DNA from: an uncultured Clostridia bacterium
GTDB taxonomy: Bacteria > Bacillota > Clostridia > Oscillospirales > Ruminococcaceae
DNA length: 55,599 bases
Assembly: GCA_947589215.1 (NCBI GenBank)
Contig: CANQCL010000013.1
Coordinates: forward strand, 1 to 55,599
Direction of reading: 5' to 3'
The first letter of the stretch is position 1. Every line of letters starts with the position of its first letter. Below, in pieces: positions 1 to 6,857 of the stretch. Under the pieces are notes generated by a model. That model did no database searches. It saw only the letters and a list, made by a program, of their open reading frames with translations, and was not told where the DNA came from. The position numbers and the translations under genes were made by a program.

Positions 1-121
1 AATAGCCATTTTTTTCAACACGTAAAATGTTTTTATCGAATTTTATCAAGTAATGGCTTACACTCCCAATAATCATTCCCGAGCCGTCCTTAAAGACGAC
101 CAATAAATCAAAAGTATCCAT
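1..121 (-). CDS. Hypothetical protein, 5' part only (runs off the window)
   Basis: An ATG at 121 is preceded by AAGGAG and opens a frame that continues through the window edge (about 40 residues visible, beginning MDTFDLLVVFKDG). No family is recognised; a DGSG turn after a hydrophobic strand is the only pattern. It is the last visible gene of the leftward run of element genes, following closely on a 20-residue ORF. Seen: start, ribosome site, open frame. Inferred: that it belongs to the integrated element. Confidence 0.6.
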   Translation of the reverse strand, partial: MDTFDLLVVFKDGSGMIIGSVSHYLIKFDKNILRVEKNGY

Positions 122-123
122 AA

Positions 124-186
124 CTAATCTCCTTCCTCTTTCTCGTTCTCTAAAGCCTTTAAAACCTCAATAAACGCATGGAACAT
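124..186 (-). CDS. 20-residue small ORF
   Basis: ATG at 186 has a strong GGAGGTG site six bases upstream, and the frame ends in TAG just before the ribosome site of the next gene. The product (begins MFHAFIEVLKAL, ends in a Glu-rich tail) would be one amphipathic helix. Tight packing between two genes and the strong ribosome site argue that it is translated. Small ORFs of this kind are common in phage accessory operons; function unknown. Confidence 0.5.
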   Translation of the reverse strand: MFHAFIEVLKALENEKEEGD

Positions 187-199
187 TTAGGACACCTCC

Positions 200-577
200 T
201 CAGTTATTCACATAGAGAATAATGCACTTTTTCCAATAAGGTTCATATTTCGCCAGTTCCTGTTTCAGTCGAGCGTCAAACTCTACATCTGTCATAGTTG
301 CAACGTCTTCAAAATTATCTAAATAATCAGCAAGGTCGTCTTCAAAATCATCTCGATCCGTATAACATATACTTTCATTGATTGTTTGTGAACAATCAAG
401 AAATTCACCTATATAAGAATTTATACAAGAGCAACTCATATAAGGATAATCTCCATTATAATTTGCATCCTCTCCTGCAAACACCAGCAATGGTAAATCA
501 GGATTATCAATAATAAGTTTTCTTAAATCCTTTGTAGAGTGTAGTAAATCTGTTGATATTTTTTCTTTTTCTGTCAT
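200..577 (-). CDS. Hypothetical protein, 125 aa, element accessory gene
   Basis: The ATG at 577 directly abuts the stop codon of the upstream YopX-family gene, with GGAGGTG lying inside the end of that gene, so the two are probably translationally coupled. The protein is acidic (runs such as DRDDFEDDLADYL near residues 74-86), has four or five Cys in the first 75 residues and no membrane segment. I do not recognise a family. Position in the leftward operon suggests an accessory phage protein expressed when the repressor is inactive. Confidence 0.75.
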   Translation of the reverse strand: MTEKEKISTDLLHSTKDLRKLIIDNPDLPLLVFAGEDANYNGDYPYMSCSCINSYIGEFLDCSQTINESICYTDRDDFEDDLADYLDNFEDVATMTDVEFDARLKQELAKYEPYWKKCIILYVNN

Positions 578-1078
578 TTATTTCACCTCCAACAGCTCTG
601 GATTTTCGTAGATGTTGTCTATGACCTCGCAATTAACAATAAAAAACATTATATCCTTCCTACCCATCTTGTATGATCTTAGTATATGTTCAAGATAAAA
701 TCCTAAGTTCCCACATTGATATTTATTGCTCATGTCATCCGATTTGTGTATACCGTATCTTACAATACTTTTGCAATCAGATAAAGGTATTCCTACAGAT
801 TGCACTATATCCCCTTCAAAAATCTCCTTGCCGTCCTTGTCCTTTAAGCCTGTGTACTGTCCTACAGTTTCAGGAATAACCTGTGCTTTTGTGCAGGTAC
901 AAAGATAACAGTGACTACAGATAAACAAGTTTTGGATAATATAACACCTGTCCTCTTCAAAAACTGGAACACCATATACCCAATAACCTTTCACCCACTC
1001 ACTGTTTACAAATATCTTTTCTTTTCCGTTCTCATCTCTGTGAAACCCTCTGAATTTAATTTCTCTATTGTTTGTCAT
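578..1078 (-). CDS. YopX family protein
   Basis: The product is 166 residues from ATG 1078, chosen over an upstream in-frame start at 1099 because GGAGGG lies seven bases before 1078 and the longer form would overlap the DUF5131 gene. It begins with IKFRG-type sequence and carries QYTGLKDKDGKEIFEGDIV, the signature of YopX proteins, a family frequent in Firmicute phages whose biochemical role is not established. The middle has a Cys cluster (CSHCYLCTC). It starts two bases after the stop of the DUF5131 gene, so both are in one operon. Confidence 0.88.
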   Translation of the reverse strand: MTNNREIKFRGFHRDENGKEKIFVNSEWVKGYWVYGVPVFEEDRCYIIQNLFICSHCYLCTCTKAQVIPETVGQYTGLKDKDGKEIFEGDIVQSVGIPLSDCKSIVRYGIHKSDDMSNKYQCGNLGFYLEHILRSYKMGRKDIMFFIVNCEVIDNIYENPELLEVK

Positions 1079-1080
1079 TA

Positions 1081-1866
1081 TTAACCCTCCTGTTCCCACG
1101 GAAATTCTCTCCGCATATTATTCTCTCCAACAATAGGAATGAGACTGTCTTTCATAAATACGGGGCGATTATACTTGTCACAGCACTCAACAATATGTTC
1201 AATCCAATCCTTTTTAGGTATGACCTTACTTTTGCTATTACCTGTTTCTGCACCTATAATAATCCAATGTACTTGTTTAAATAACAAGTTATGTTTTTCC
1301 GGCTGCAAATCTTCTAAAAGTGGCTCTATGCTTACAAACCTTTGAGCACATGCAGGAAGATAATTATATAAATACATTTCCTTTTCTTTCGTAATACTAG
1401 TTCCATACCAAAAATTATCACTTTGAACATAGCCGTTAATTTTGTATCTTTTTGGATTTTTTGTTAGAAACAGATATCTATGTTGCGGTGCTTTTTCACA
1501 AGCGGTGAACACTTCTTCTATCCAACTATCAGGCACCCAATCACCAAATAAGTCTGCCATGCTGCATACGAATATAGTCTGCGGCTTTTTCTGCTGCTGC
1601 GGCTCCGCGAGGCGGTATCTGTGGAATGTTGGCTCAAATCCGTATGGATATGCGCAAACTCTCTCTTTTCCGTCTTTGCATTCCGTGATTATTGGCGTGG
1701 CTAAATCGTTAATCCCTTTGAACACTCCGTCTGTTGTCGTGTGCGGCATGTCAAAAGGTTTGAATCTCTCCGCTATTCTCCGAGCGTAGCAGTATTTGCA
1801 TTTATGGAAACAGCCTGTAACCGGATTCCATGTACTGTCACACCACTCAATTTTTGTTTTATTCAT
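1081..1866 (-). CDS. DUF5131 (phage Gp37/Gp68 family) protein, radical-SAM-like
   Basis: The 261-residue protein starts with a KIEWCDSTWNPVTGC block, followed by CxxxCxxC (Cys19, Cys23, Cys26), the arrangement that binds a 4Fe-4S cluster in radical SAM enzymes. This is the hallmark of the phage Gp37/Gp68 family, whose substrate is unknown. Length is normal for the family and the three Cys are intact. AAGGA precedes the ATG. The gene lies in the leftward operon with YopX, typical of the early accessory region of clostridial prophages. Confidence 0.9.
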   Translation of the reverse strand: MNKTKIEWCDSTWNPVTGCFHKCKYCYARRIAERFKPFDMPHTTTDGVFKGINDLATPIITECKDGKERVCAYPYGFEPTFHRYRLAEPQQQKKPQTIFVCSMADLFGDWVPDSWIEEVFTACEKAPQHRYLFLTKNPKRYKINGYVQSDNFWYGTSITKEKEMYLYNYLPACAQRFVSIEPLLEDLQPEKHNLLFKQVHWIIIGAETGNSKSKVIPKKDWIEHIVECCDKYNRPVFMKDSLIPIVGENNMRREFPWEQEG

Positions 1867-1875
1867 AATTTTCCT

Positions 1876-1953
1876 TCAATCCTCTCTCCAATTTTCTGTA
1901 TTACCGTTAAGCTCCCTCAAAACGTCACCGCAAAGTATTTGATTTCTTGGCAT
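1876..1953 (-). CDS. 25-residue ORF resembling the N-terminus of a DNA methyltransferase
   Basis: A short frame from ATG 1953 to TGA 1876 encodes MPRNQILCGDVLREL followed by ten polar residues. The ILxGDxLxxL pattern is the usual beginning of phage N6/N4 DNA methyltransferases, but the SAM and (D/N)PPY motifs are missing. The ribosome site is weak. Either a decayed gene start left by a deletion or a chance small ORF. Confidence 0.35.
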   Translation of the reverse strand: MPRNQILCGDVLRELNGNTENWRED

Positions 1954-1968
1954 TTTTCTAACTCTTTC

Positions 1969-2181
1969 TTATAATTTCTTAGTTTCCAAATCTGCTAATG
2001 TAATACATAAGTAATTACATATCGCTTGGATTTCGCTCAATTGCAAAGACTTTGGATTTCTTTTTCTGTTGCTCCACGTTGCAGTATTAAATCCTAGATC
2101 GTTACACAACTTCTTATTGGTGATGTCCCTGTCCTGCATATATAAGCTTATGTTTTTTATAACCCTGTTACAATCAACCAC
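1969..2181 (-). CDS. Small HTH protein, 70 aa
   Basis: Start is GTG 2181 with AAAGGGGAT upstream. Residues about 20-60 fit an XRE-type helix-turn-helix: ITNKKLCNDLGFNTATWSN, then a basic RKRNPKSL recognition helix end and a C-terminal ADLE. It would be a DNA-binding regulator or excisionase-like helper of the element. It follows the Cro-like gene on the same strand with a 30-base gap, so both are probably read from the operator-controlled leftward promoter. Confidence 0.75.
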   Translation of the reverse strand: MVDCNRVIKNISLYMQDRDITNKKLCNDLGFNTATWSNRKRNPKSLQLSEIQAICNYLCITLADLETKKL

Positions 2182-2211
2182 GTTTAGATCCCCTTTAAGT
2201 GAAATATGATA

Positions 2212-2403
2212 TTACTGAATTAGTTTCTCGCAAGTAGTACCAAGCACTTTGGCAAGTTTGACGCCTACAAGTATAGTTGGAACTTTCAAATATCGCTCAT
2301 ATTGTGCAATCATAGGTTGTGCAATACCGACTAGTTTTGCTAATTCAGCTTGTGTTAATCCTTTTTCTTCTCTCAGCTTTTTTATGTTTTCTGCAAATGC
2401 CAT
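2212..2403 (-). CDS. XRE-family HTH regulator, Cro-like
   Basis: The 63-residue protein is essentially one HTH_3 domain (IKKLREEKGLTQAELAKLVG, recognition helix QPMIAQYER). ATG 2403 is preferred over GTG 2412 because GAGGTG lies seven bases upstream of the ATG and overlaps the GTG. It is the first gene after the leftward promoter at 2540-2568 and is divergent from the 131-residue repressor, the classical Cro position. It probably binds the operators at 2546-2591. Confidence 0.85.
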   Translation of the reverse strand: MAFAENIKKLREEKGLTQAELAKLVGIAQPMIAQYERYLKVPTILVGVKLAKVLGTTCEKLIQ

Positions 2404-2539
2404 TTTTGTCACCTCACTTTTTTGTTTATAACTTGGCTATTGACGTTCCTTATAAAATGCTGTATACTTTATTTGGGAAACAAGTATTTTTGATGTATTT
2501 TATAAGGGATTTTTGCGCCCTGTATAATAGCTTAGCTAT

Positions 2540-2568
2540 ATTATACTCTAAACTTAGAGATATGTCAA
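2540..2568 (-). promoter_or_regulatory. Leftward consensus promoter of the element
   Basis: On the minus strand, TTGACA (2568-2563), a 17-base spacer and TATAAT (2545-2540): a perfect sigma-70/sigma-A consensus. The spacer holds the operator dyad at 2546-2559, so a bound repressor would block polymerase directly. It drives the Cro-like gene and the leftward operon. Confidence 0.85.
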
Positions 2569-2591
2569 CAACCAATTCTCTAAGTTTAGTT
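2546..2591. promoter_or_regulatory. Two repressor operators between divergent regulators
   Basis: Operator 1 is CTCTAA-AC-TTAGAG (2546-2559), a perfect 6+6 dyad. Operator 2 is CTCTAA-GT-TTAGTT (2578-2591), with one imperfect half. Together they form a 12-base inverted repeat (2549-2560 against 2577-2588), with centres 32 bases apart, about three helical turns. Operator 1 fills the spacer of the leftward promoter; operator 2 lies just upstream of the repressor ribosome site. The layout suits mutual control by a cI/Cro pair. Confidence 0.75.
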
Positions 2592-2628
2592 AATTCTGCA
2601 TATTGCACAATAAAGAGAGGTTTTATTT

Positions 2629-3024
2629 ATGCAAAATGACTATATTTCTTCAGAAATAGCTCAGAGAATCAAACTGGTTGCAAAATCTAAAGGTTTAACA
2701 GTAGCTACCGTACTTGAAGAAACTAATCTTGGAAGAAATACAATGGCAAACTTAAAAACATCTATGCCAAAAGCAGATAATCTAGCTAAAATCGCTGACT
2801 ATTTGGATTGTTCAGTTGATTACCTGCTTGGGAGAACCTCAAGTTCAAATCTCAAATTAACAATAAATGAAAAAAGCTCATCTCCCGAATTATCGGAAGA
2901 TGAGCAAAAAATGATTGATATATTCAAGTGTCTTACGCCAATGCAAAAAGGAGAAATAATCGGCAGGGCACAGCATATGGCTGAACAGAATGAGGAAATT
3001 TACAAGCAAGAAGATGTAGGATAA
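2629..3024 (+). CDS. XRE-family repressor, cI-like
   Basis: The 131-residue protein has an N-terminal HTH (about residues 10-65: RIKLVAKSKGLTVATVLEE, then LGRNTMANLKTS and DNLAKIADYLDCSVDYLLG) and a C-terminal region ending in a charged helix. There is no LexA-like Ser/Lys autoprotease motif, so induction probably does not go through self-cleavage. RBS AGAGAGG precedes the ATG. It lies divergent from the Cro-like gene across two operators and upstream of cargo and integrase, the usual place of the maintenance repressor. Confidence 0.85.
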   Translation: MQNDYISSEIAQRIKLVAKSKGLTVATVLEETNLGRNTMANLKTSMPKADNLAKIADYLDCSVDYLLGRTSSSNLKLTINEKSSSPELSEDEQKMIDIFKCLTPMQKGEIIGRAQHMAEQNEEIYKQEDVG

Positions 3025-3135
3025 CCGTAATTAGTAATAATTTATAAGGTTTTTCCAACAATTTTTAGTAAGTCTACATGAAAGGGAAGTGTATAATAAT
3101 TTTTTAAACTGCTCAATTAGAATTATAGTACCATT

Positions 3136-4509
3136 TTATTTTTTAGGCGGGTTTATAACATAGTAATGCAATCTTTCTTTATATTCTTTTTCAAATTCTT
3201 GAGAATAATCATAAATGATGTTTGGTGAGTTTGTGTCTAATGCTTTTTTTATTTTATCTGATAGGTTATTATGATTGTCAGTCCTCAGTAATTTATAACC
3301 TTTACTGCATAACAATATGTTTATATATAAATCTCTTTGTATCCTATCAAAGTCTAAATGTGAAGAATCGTCTAATTCAATGAGTAGAATTACCTTATTA
3401 TTTCTATTGCTTATCAAAGCAAAATCAATTTGCTTATTTATTATAAATTCTTTTACTTCTTTTAATTTTTTATCATTCTCATCATCAATAGGGTAAAAAA
3501 GGTCTATTAGTCTTATAGATCCGAAAACATTATAATCATGATAGTTACCTTGTATTATATTCAGGAGTTGTTTATAAGAGTTAAATTCGTTATTTGTCAA
3601 AACAGAGCTTTTACTATTTAATTTTTTGAATTTTAGATCTTTTCCTAAAAATTGTTTAAAAGCAAATAATAAATAATCCAATTCATATATTTGTGTCAAA
3701 TGTGAAAAGTTAACAAGATTATAACCTTTTTCATTTATGTCAACTTTATCCCAATATTGACTATATTCTTGCGGCAGAATACTATTGTTTAATTTGTTTT
3801 TTAAATCATTGATTTTATTTTCTATATTATTGATTTTATCTGATATTGCTGTTAGTTCACATCTTCTATCATTTAAGATATTCTGTTTTCTATGTTTATT
3901 TGCAAAAAAGTCTTGATTGGTATTATGATTGTTAAAATTTATTTCTTCTTTTAATTTTTGGTTATATTTTTTAAATCTGCTTGAATGTTTATATACTAAG
4001 AATACAATACTTGTTATAAGTGTAGAAATAATTAAAGCTATTAAAGAACAAATTATAATACATGCTGCAAATAGAAGTATAAATAATACTACTTTTCCAA
4101 TTATAAGTAAAATAATTTGTATACTTTGAAAAAAGGACACTAAACCGTATTTTATTGGGAAATATGATTTTTGTACTTTATCATATCCATATAGAAAAAT
4201 ATTTACCGCAGAGATGACTGATAATGCTATGAAAATAATAACGGAAAGGACTTTTTGAATCTTAGTATACATATCTTTTATATGTCTTTCTGCATTTTCT
4301 TTTATTTTTTCATTTTTCTTAGTATTTTCTGAATATAGTTCATTTGAAACTGAATCAAAATTTTTTTCTATATCTTTTACTTCATTTTGGATTTGTATGT
4401 AATGATTTCGAGCTTCAGAAAGCCATTGATTATTTTTTTGTAAATCTATTATAAGTTTACAAGCATAATTAAGTTTTTTTATAAATTCTTTCGGATTATC
4501 ATTGTACAT
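3136..4509 (-). CDS. Membrane-anchored coiled-coil protein with C-terminal DUF2726 nuclease-like domain
   Basis: The 457-residue protein has an N-terminal coiled coil (about 1-85), three hydrophobic segments (about 90-110 and two within 135-178), a second coiled coil (about 195-250) and a C-terminal domain (about 290-435). In that domain KQIDFALIS followed by ILLIELDDSSH and QRDLY match the D...ExD...H arrangement of DUF2726, a PD-(D/E)XK nuclease-like family; its acidic residues are intact. It is very AT-rich and oriented opposite to its neighbours, between repressor and integrase, where lysogenic conversion and defence genes usually sit. Substrate and role are unknown; defence or superinfection exclusion is an inference. 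Confidence 0.8.
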   Translation of the reverse strand: MYNDNPKEFIKKLNYACKLIIDLQKNNQWLSEARNHYIQIQNEVKDIEKNFDSVSNELYSENTKKNEKIKENAERHIKDMYTKIQKVLSVIIFIALSVISAVNIFLYGYDKVQKSYFPIKYGLVSFFQSIQIILLIIGKVVLFILLFAACIIICSLIALIISTLITSIVFLVYKHSSRFKKYNQKLKEEINFNNHNTNQDFFANKHRKQNILNDRRCELTAISDKINNIENKINDLKNKLNNSILPQEYSQYWDKVDINEKGYNLVNFSHLTQIYELDYLLFAFKQFLGKDLKFKKLNSKSSVLTNNEFNSYKQLLNIIQGNYHDYNVFGSIRLIDLFYPIDDENDKKLKEVKEFIINKQIDFALISNRNNKVILLIELDDSSHLDFDRIQRDLYINILLCSKGYKLLRTDNHNNLSDKIKKALDTNSPNIIYDYSQEFEKEYKERLHYYVINPPKK

Positions 4510-4660
4510 AATAAATCTCTCCTAAAGACTATGTTATAGTACAATAATACATTAAATTACACATTTAGTCAATAAATATTTAGATGACAGAATAATAAAA
4601 TAAATATTGCTGTTGTATACGCTAAATAAATTATAGATTAAAAGAAGGTATTAAAATAAT

Positions 4661-5692
4661 ATGAATGTACAAAAACAAAAAAGCGGTACATATAGGTGTA
4701 AAGTATATATAGGCAAAGATGAAACAGGAAAGAAAAAATACAAAAGCTTTACGCATGAAAATAAATATGAATGTATAAGACTTGCATCAGAATATAAAAA
4801 CAAACAAAATATGCCTACATGTAAAAAACCGTTGAACGAGGCAATAGACAGCTACATTGAATCTAAGAGTAGTATATTATCTCCCTCTACAATCAGAGGC
4901 TATAGAATTATGCAACGTAATGCTTATAAAAGCATTATTAAAAAGCCTATAGATGAATTAGATAATATAGTTCTGCAAAACTGGGCTAATGAAAACGCAT
5001 TAAAATACAGTGCAAAAACTATAAATAATCAGTTTGGGCTATTAACAGCAGTTTTACAGCAGAATAATTTAACTATTCCAAAAATTGATTTAAAACCTAA
5101 GACAAAAACTATATATGTTATACCTGACTTAAATCAAATAAAAACTATTATTAAAATAGTTCACGGCGAGAATATTGAAATACCTATATTGCTAGCTTTA
5201 TTGCTTGGATTACGTCAAAGTGAAATAAAAGCATTAAAATGGATCTGTTATGATCCCAATAAAAAAACACTTTTAGTAAGCGGAGCAGTAGTTCCGGATG
5301 AAAATAATATATACGTTCACAAAAAAGAAAATAAATCATATGCAAGTAACAGACTCTTAGATGTTCCTGATTACTTATGCAAAATATTAAATGAAAAAAG
5401 AAATAATCAAAGTGATGATGAATATATATCGAATATGTTGCCTAGTAGCATATTGAGGTCATTTTATAAACTTTGTGAAAGTAATGGACTTCCCAAGTTT
5501 AAAATACACTCTTTACGACATGCCAACGCTAGTATTATGCTGCTTAATGGAGTAAGCGATAAATATGCTATGGAGCGATTAGGACAATCTACACCGTCTA
5601 TGATTAAGAATGTTTATCAACATGTATTTGATGATGAACAAAAGAAAATTTCAAAAAAATTAAACGACAGTTTTAATAAACTTATAGAATAG
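4661..5692 (+). CDS. int: Tyrosine recombinase (phage/ICE integrase)
   Basis: The 343-residue protein has an N-terminal arm-binding domain (residues 1-50, GTYRCKVYIGKDETGKKKY), a SAM-like core-binding domain (about 55-135) and a catalytic domain. Catalytic residues visible are Arg185 (LLGLRQSE), a beta-hairpin Lys about 225, His283-x-x-Arg286 (HSLRH) and Tyr319 (NVYQHV). The sixth position, usually His or Trp in LGH, is Gln309 (LGQST). The gene ends about 55 bases from a tRNA 3' fragment, as expected for an integrase next to its own attachment site. Confidence 0.95.
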   Translation: MNVQKQKSGTYRCKVYIGKDETGKKKYKSFTHENKYECIRLASEYKNKQNMPTCKKPLNEAIDSYIESKSSILSPSTIRGYRIMQRNAYKSIIKKPIDELDNIVLQNWANENALKYSAKTINNQFGLLTAVLQQNNLTIPKIDLKPKTKTIYVIPDLNQIKTIIKIVHGENIEIPILLALLLGLRQSEIKALKWICYDPNKKTLLVSGAVVPDENNIYVHKKENKSYASNRLLDVPDYLCKILNEKRNNQSDDEYISNMLPSSILRSFYKLCESNGLPKFKIHSLRHANASIMLLNGVSDKYAMERLGQSTPSMIKNVYQHVFDDEQKKISKKLNDSFNKLIE

Positions 5693-5713
5693 TTTCCGCA
5701 AAGTTTCCGCAAA
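5692..5713. repeat. Tandem 11-bp repeat after int
   Basis: GTTTCCGCAAA occurs twice back to back (5692-5702 and 5703-5713), overlapping the int stop codon. Its place between integrase and attachment core suggests arm-type integrase or excisionase binding sites. Confidence 0.55.
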
Positions 5714-5745
5714 AGTTAATTATATCTTGATTTTACGTACTTTGT

Positions 5746-5774
5746 AAAGGGTTCAAATCCCTCTTTCTCCGCCA
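5746..5774 (+). other. Right attachment site: 3' end of a tRNA gene (probably tRNA-Ser)
   Basis: The sequence GGGTTCAAATCCC, then CTCTTTCTCC and GCCA, reproduces a T-arm (loop TTCAAAT), a 7-base acceptor strand TTTCTCC, discriminator G and CCA. Nothing upstream folds as the rest of a tRNA, and the outer T-stem pair is mismatched (A against C). So this is only the 3' end, left where an element recombined with a tRNA gene whose intact copy must be left of the window. Discriminator G and the implied GGAGAAA acceptor start suggest Ser. Confidence 0.75.
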
Positions 5775-5777
5775 ATG

Positions 5778-5822
5778 AAAAAGCACTGAAATACCCTGTT
5801 TTCGGGGTTCTCAGTGCTTTTT
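5778..5822 (+). terminator. Terminator of the original tRNA gene
   Basis: A 12-bp perfect stem AAAAAGCACTGA / TCAGTGCTTTTT closes a 21-base loop that itself contains CCCTG/GGGG pairing, and ends in a T run. It directly follows the CCA of the tRNA fragment and probably served the tRNA gene before integration. Confidence 0.8.
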
Positions 5823-5859
5823 GTTGTTTATCGGAAAGTAGCATAAGAATTTGTCATCA

Positions 5860-6723
5860 TTATTCATCAAGAGCCTTTTTCATAAAATCCTCAGTTGAAA
5901 TTCCGCTGGCTCGGTTGTATCGGTTAAGACGATAAAGACAGTCTTCGTCTTTTGAAATATAATTCATCTTTTCTTCAACGCCAAAGCTGACCTTAAATCC
6001 GCAGGCTTTAACAAACTGCGTGCTGTCATCGGTAATAGCGCCGTATGGGTAAACGTATGTATTAGGTACAATTTCGCAGTTGGCTTTTATTTTATCGAGA
6101 AAGCTTAGAGTGTCGGACATAAAAGCAGAACGATAATCGTCGTAGCTTTCATTGCCCATTCTCTTAGAACCGACCCTTTTTGCCATATTGTGAAAATTAT
6201 CCGAGTGGCAGGCTATTTCTACCCGTCCGCTGGTGTAAGCGTCTTTGCAGTCCTTCCAAGACATATATGAGTAATTCGGATTAGGGTCGTTTTCCTTTGT
6301 CGCTTTGTCGCAGAATGCTCCCACTACTGCGAAAACCGCTTTCATATTGTACTTCGACAGCAGCGGGAGAACGTAATACATATTATTATAGCAGCCGTCA
6401 TCAAAGCTTAAAATCACAGGCTTTTTAGGAAGCTCCTTGTCAGAATACACATAAGATATAAGATCCTGACACAGTATCGGCGTATAGCCGTGTTCTTTAA
6501 GATAAAGCATATCGCTTTCAAGCTCTAAAGGTGAAAGAACATAATCACCCTGCTTACTTTCATCCTTTAAAATTGAATGATACATTATAATAGGCAATTT
6601 TATACCTCTTATGCTCTCAGCAAAAGCAGAACCGGCATAAAATAAAACTGAAGCTAACATTGCTCCCGAAATAAACAAGGATAGCATTTTTAATACTTTT
6701 TTTACAGAAACGATTTTAAACAT
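5860..6723 (-). CDS. Secreted polysaccharide deacetylase (NodB domain)
   Basis: The 287-residue protein has a signal peptide or N-terminal anchor (about 8-36, ending SAFAES). The NodB domain shows motif 1 SFDDG (Asp108, Asp109), the metal His pair of motif 2 in ACHSDNFH (His173, His178) and motif 3 YPYGA near residue 225. Such enzymes remove acetyl groups from peptidoglycan or other cell-surface glycans with a divalent metal, outside the membrane. GGGAGTG precedes the ATG. It is the first chromosomal gene beyond the attachment site and is transcribed alone. Exact substrate cannot be told. Confidence 0.88.
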   Translation of the reverse strand: MFKIVSVKKVLKMLSLFISGAMLASVLFYAGSAFAESIRGIKLPIIMYHSILKDESKQGDYVLSPLELESDMLYLKEHGYTPILCQDLISYVYSDKELPKKPVILSFDDGCYNNMYYVLPLLSKYNMKAVFAVVGAFCDKATKENDPNPNYSYMSWKDCKDAYTSGRVEIACHSDNFHNMAKRVGSKRMGNESYDDYRSAFMSDTLSFLDKIKANCEIVPNTYVYPYGAITDDSTQFVKACGFKVSFGVEEKMNYISKDEDCLYRLNRYNRASGISTEDFMKKALDE

Positions 6724-6796
6724 TTGGTCACTCCCTGACGTTAAACGCTATAATACTATTCATATTAGAATGTTTGTATAATTATTTGTAATATTC

Positions 6797-6825
6797 TTGT
6801 TTTTGATAATTTATTATGCTATAAT
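6797..6825 (+). promoter_or_regulatory. Promoter of the phosphofructokinase gene
   Basis: TTGTTT (6797-6802), 17-base spacer, TATAAT (6820-6825), 33 bases before the ATG. Confidence 0.6.
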
Positions 6826-6857
6826 TATCTAAAGAATTTTATTAAAGGTGAAGTATT

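Noticed and set aside
1442-1789. 115-codon plus-strand frame opposite DUF5131
   Set aside because: Antisense to a gene with an intact CxxxCxxC motif and family-wide conservation; no ribosome site.
5746-5774. A complete tRNA gene after int
   Set aside because: Only T-arm, acceptor 3' strand and CCA are present; upstream bases do not form a D-arm or anticodon arm, and the outer T-stem pair is mismatched.
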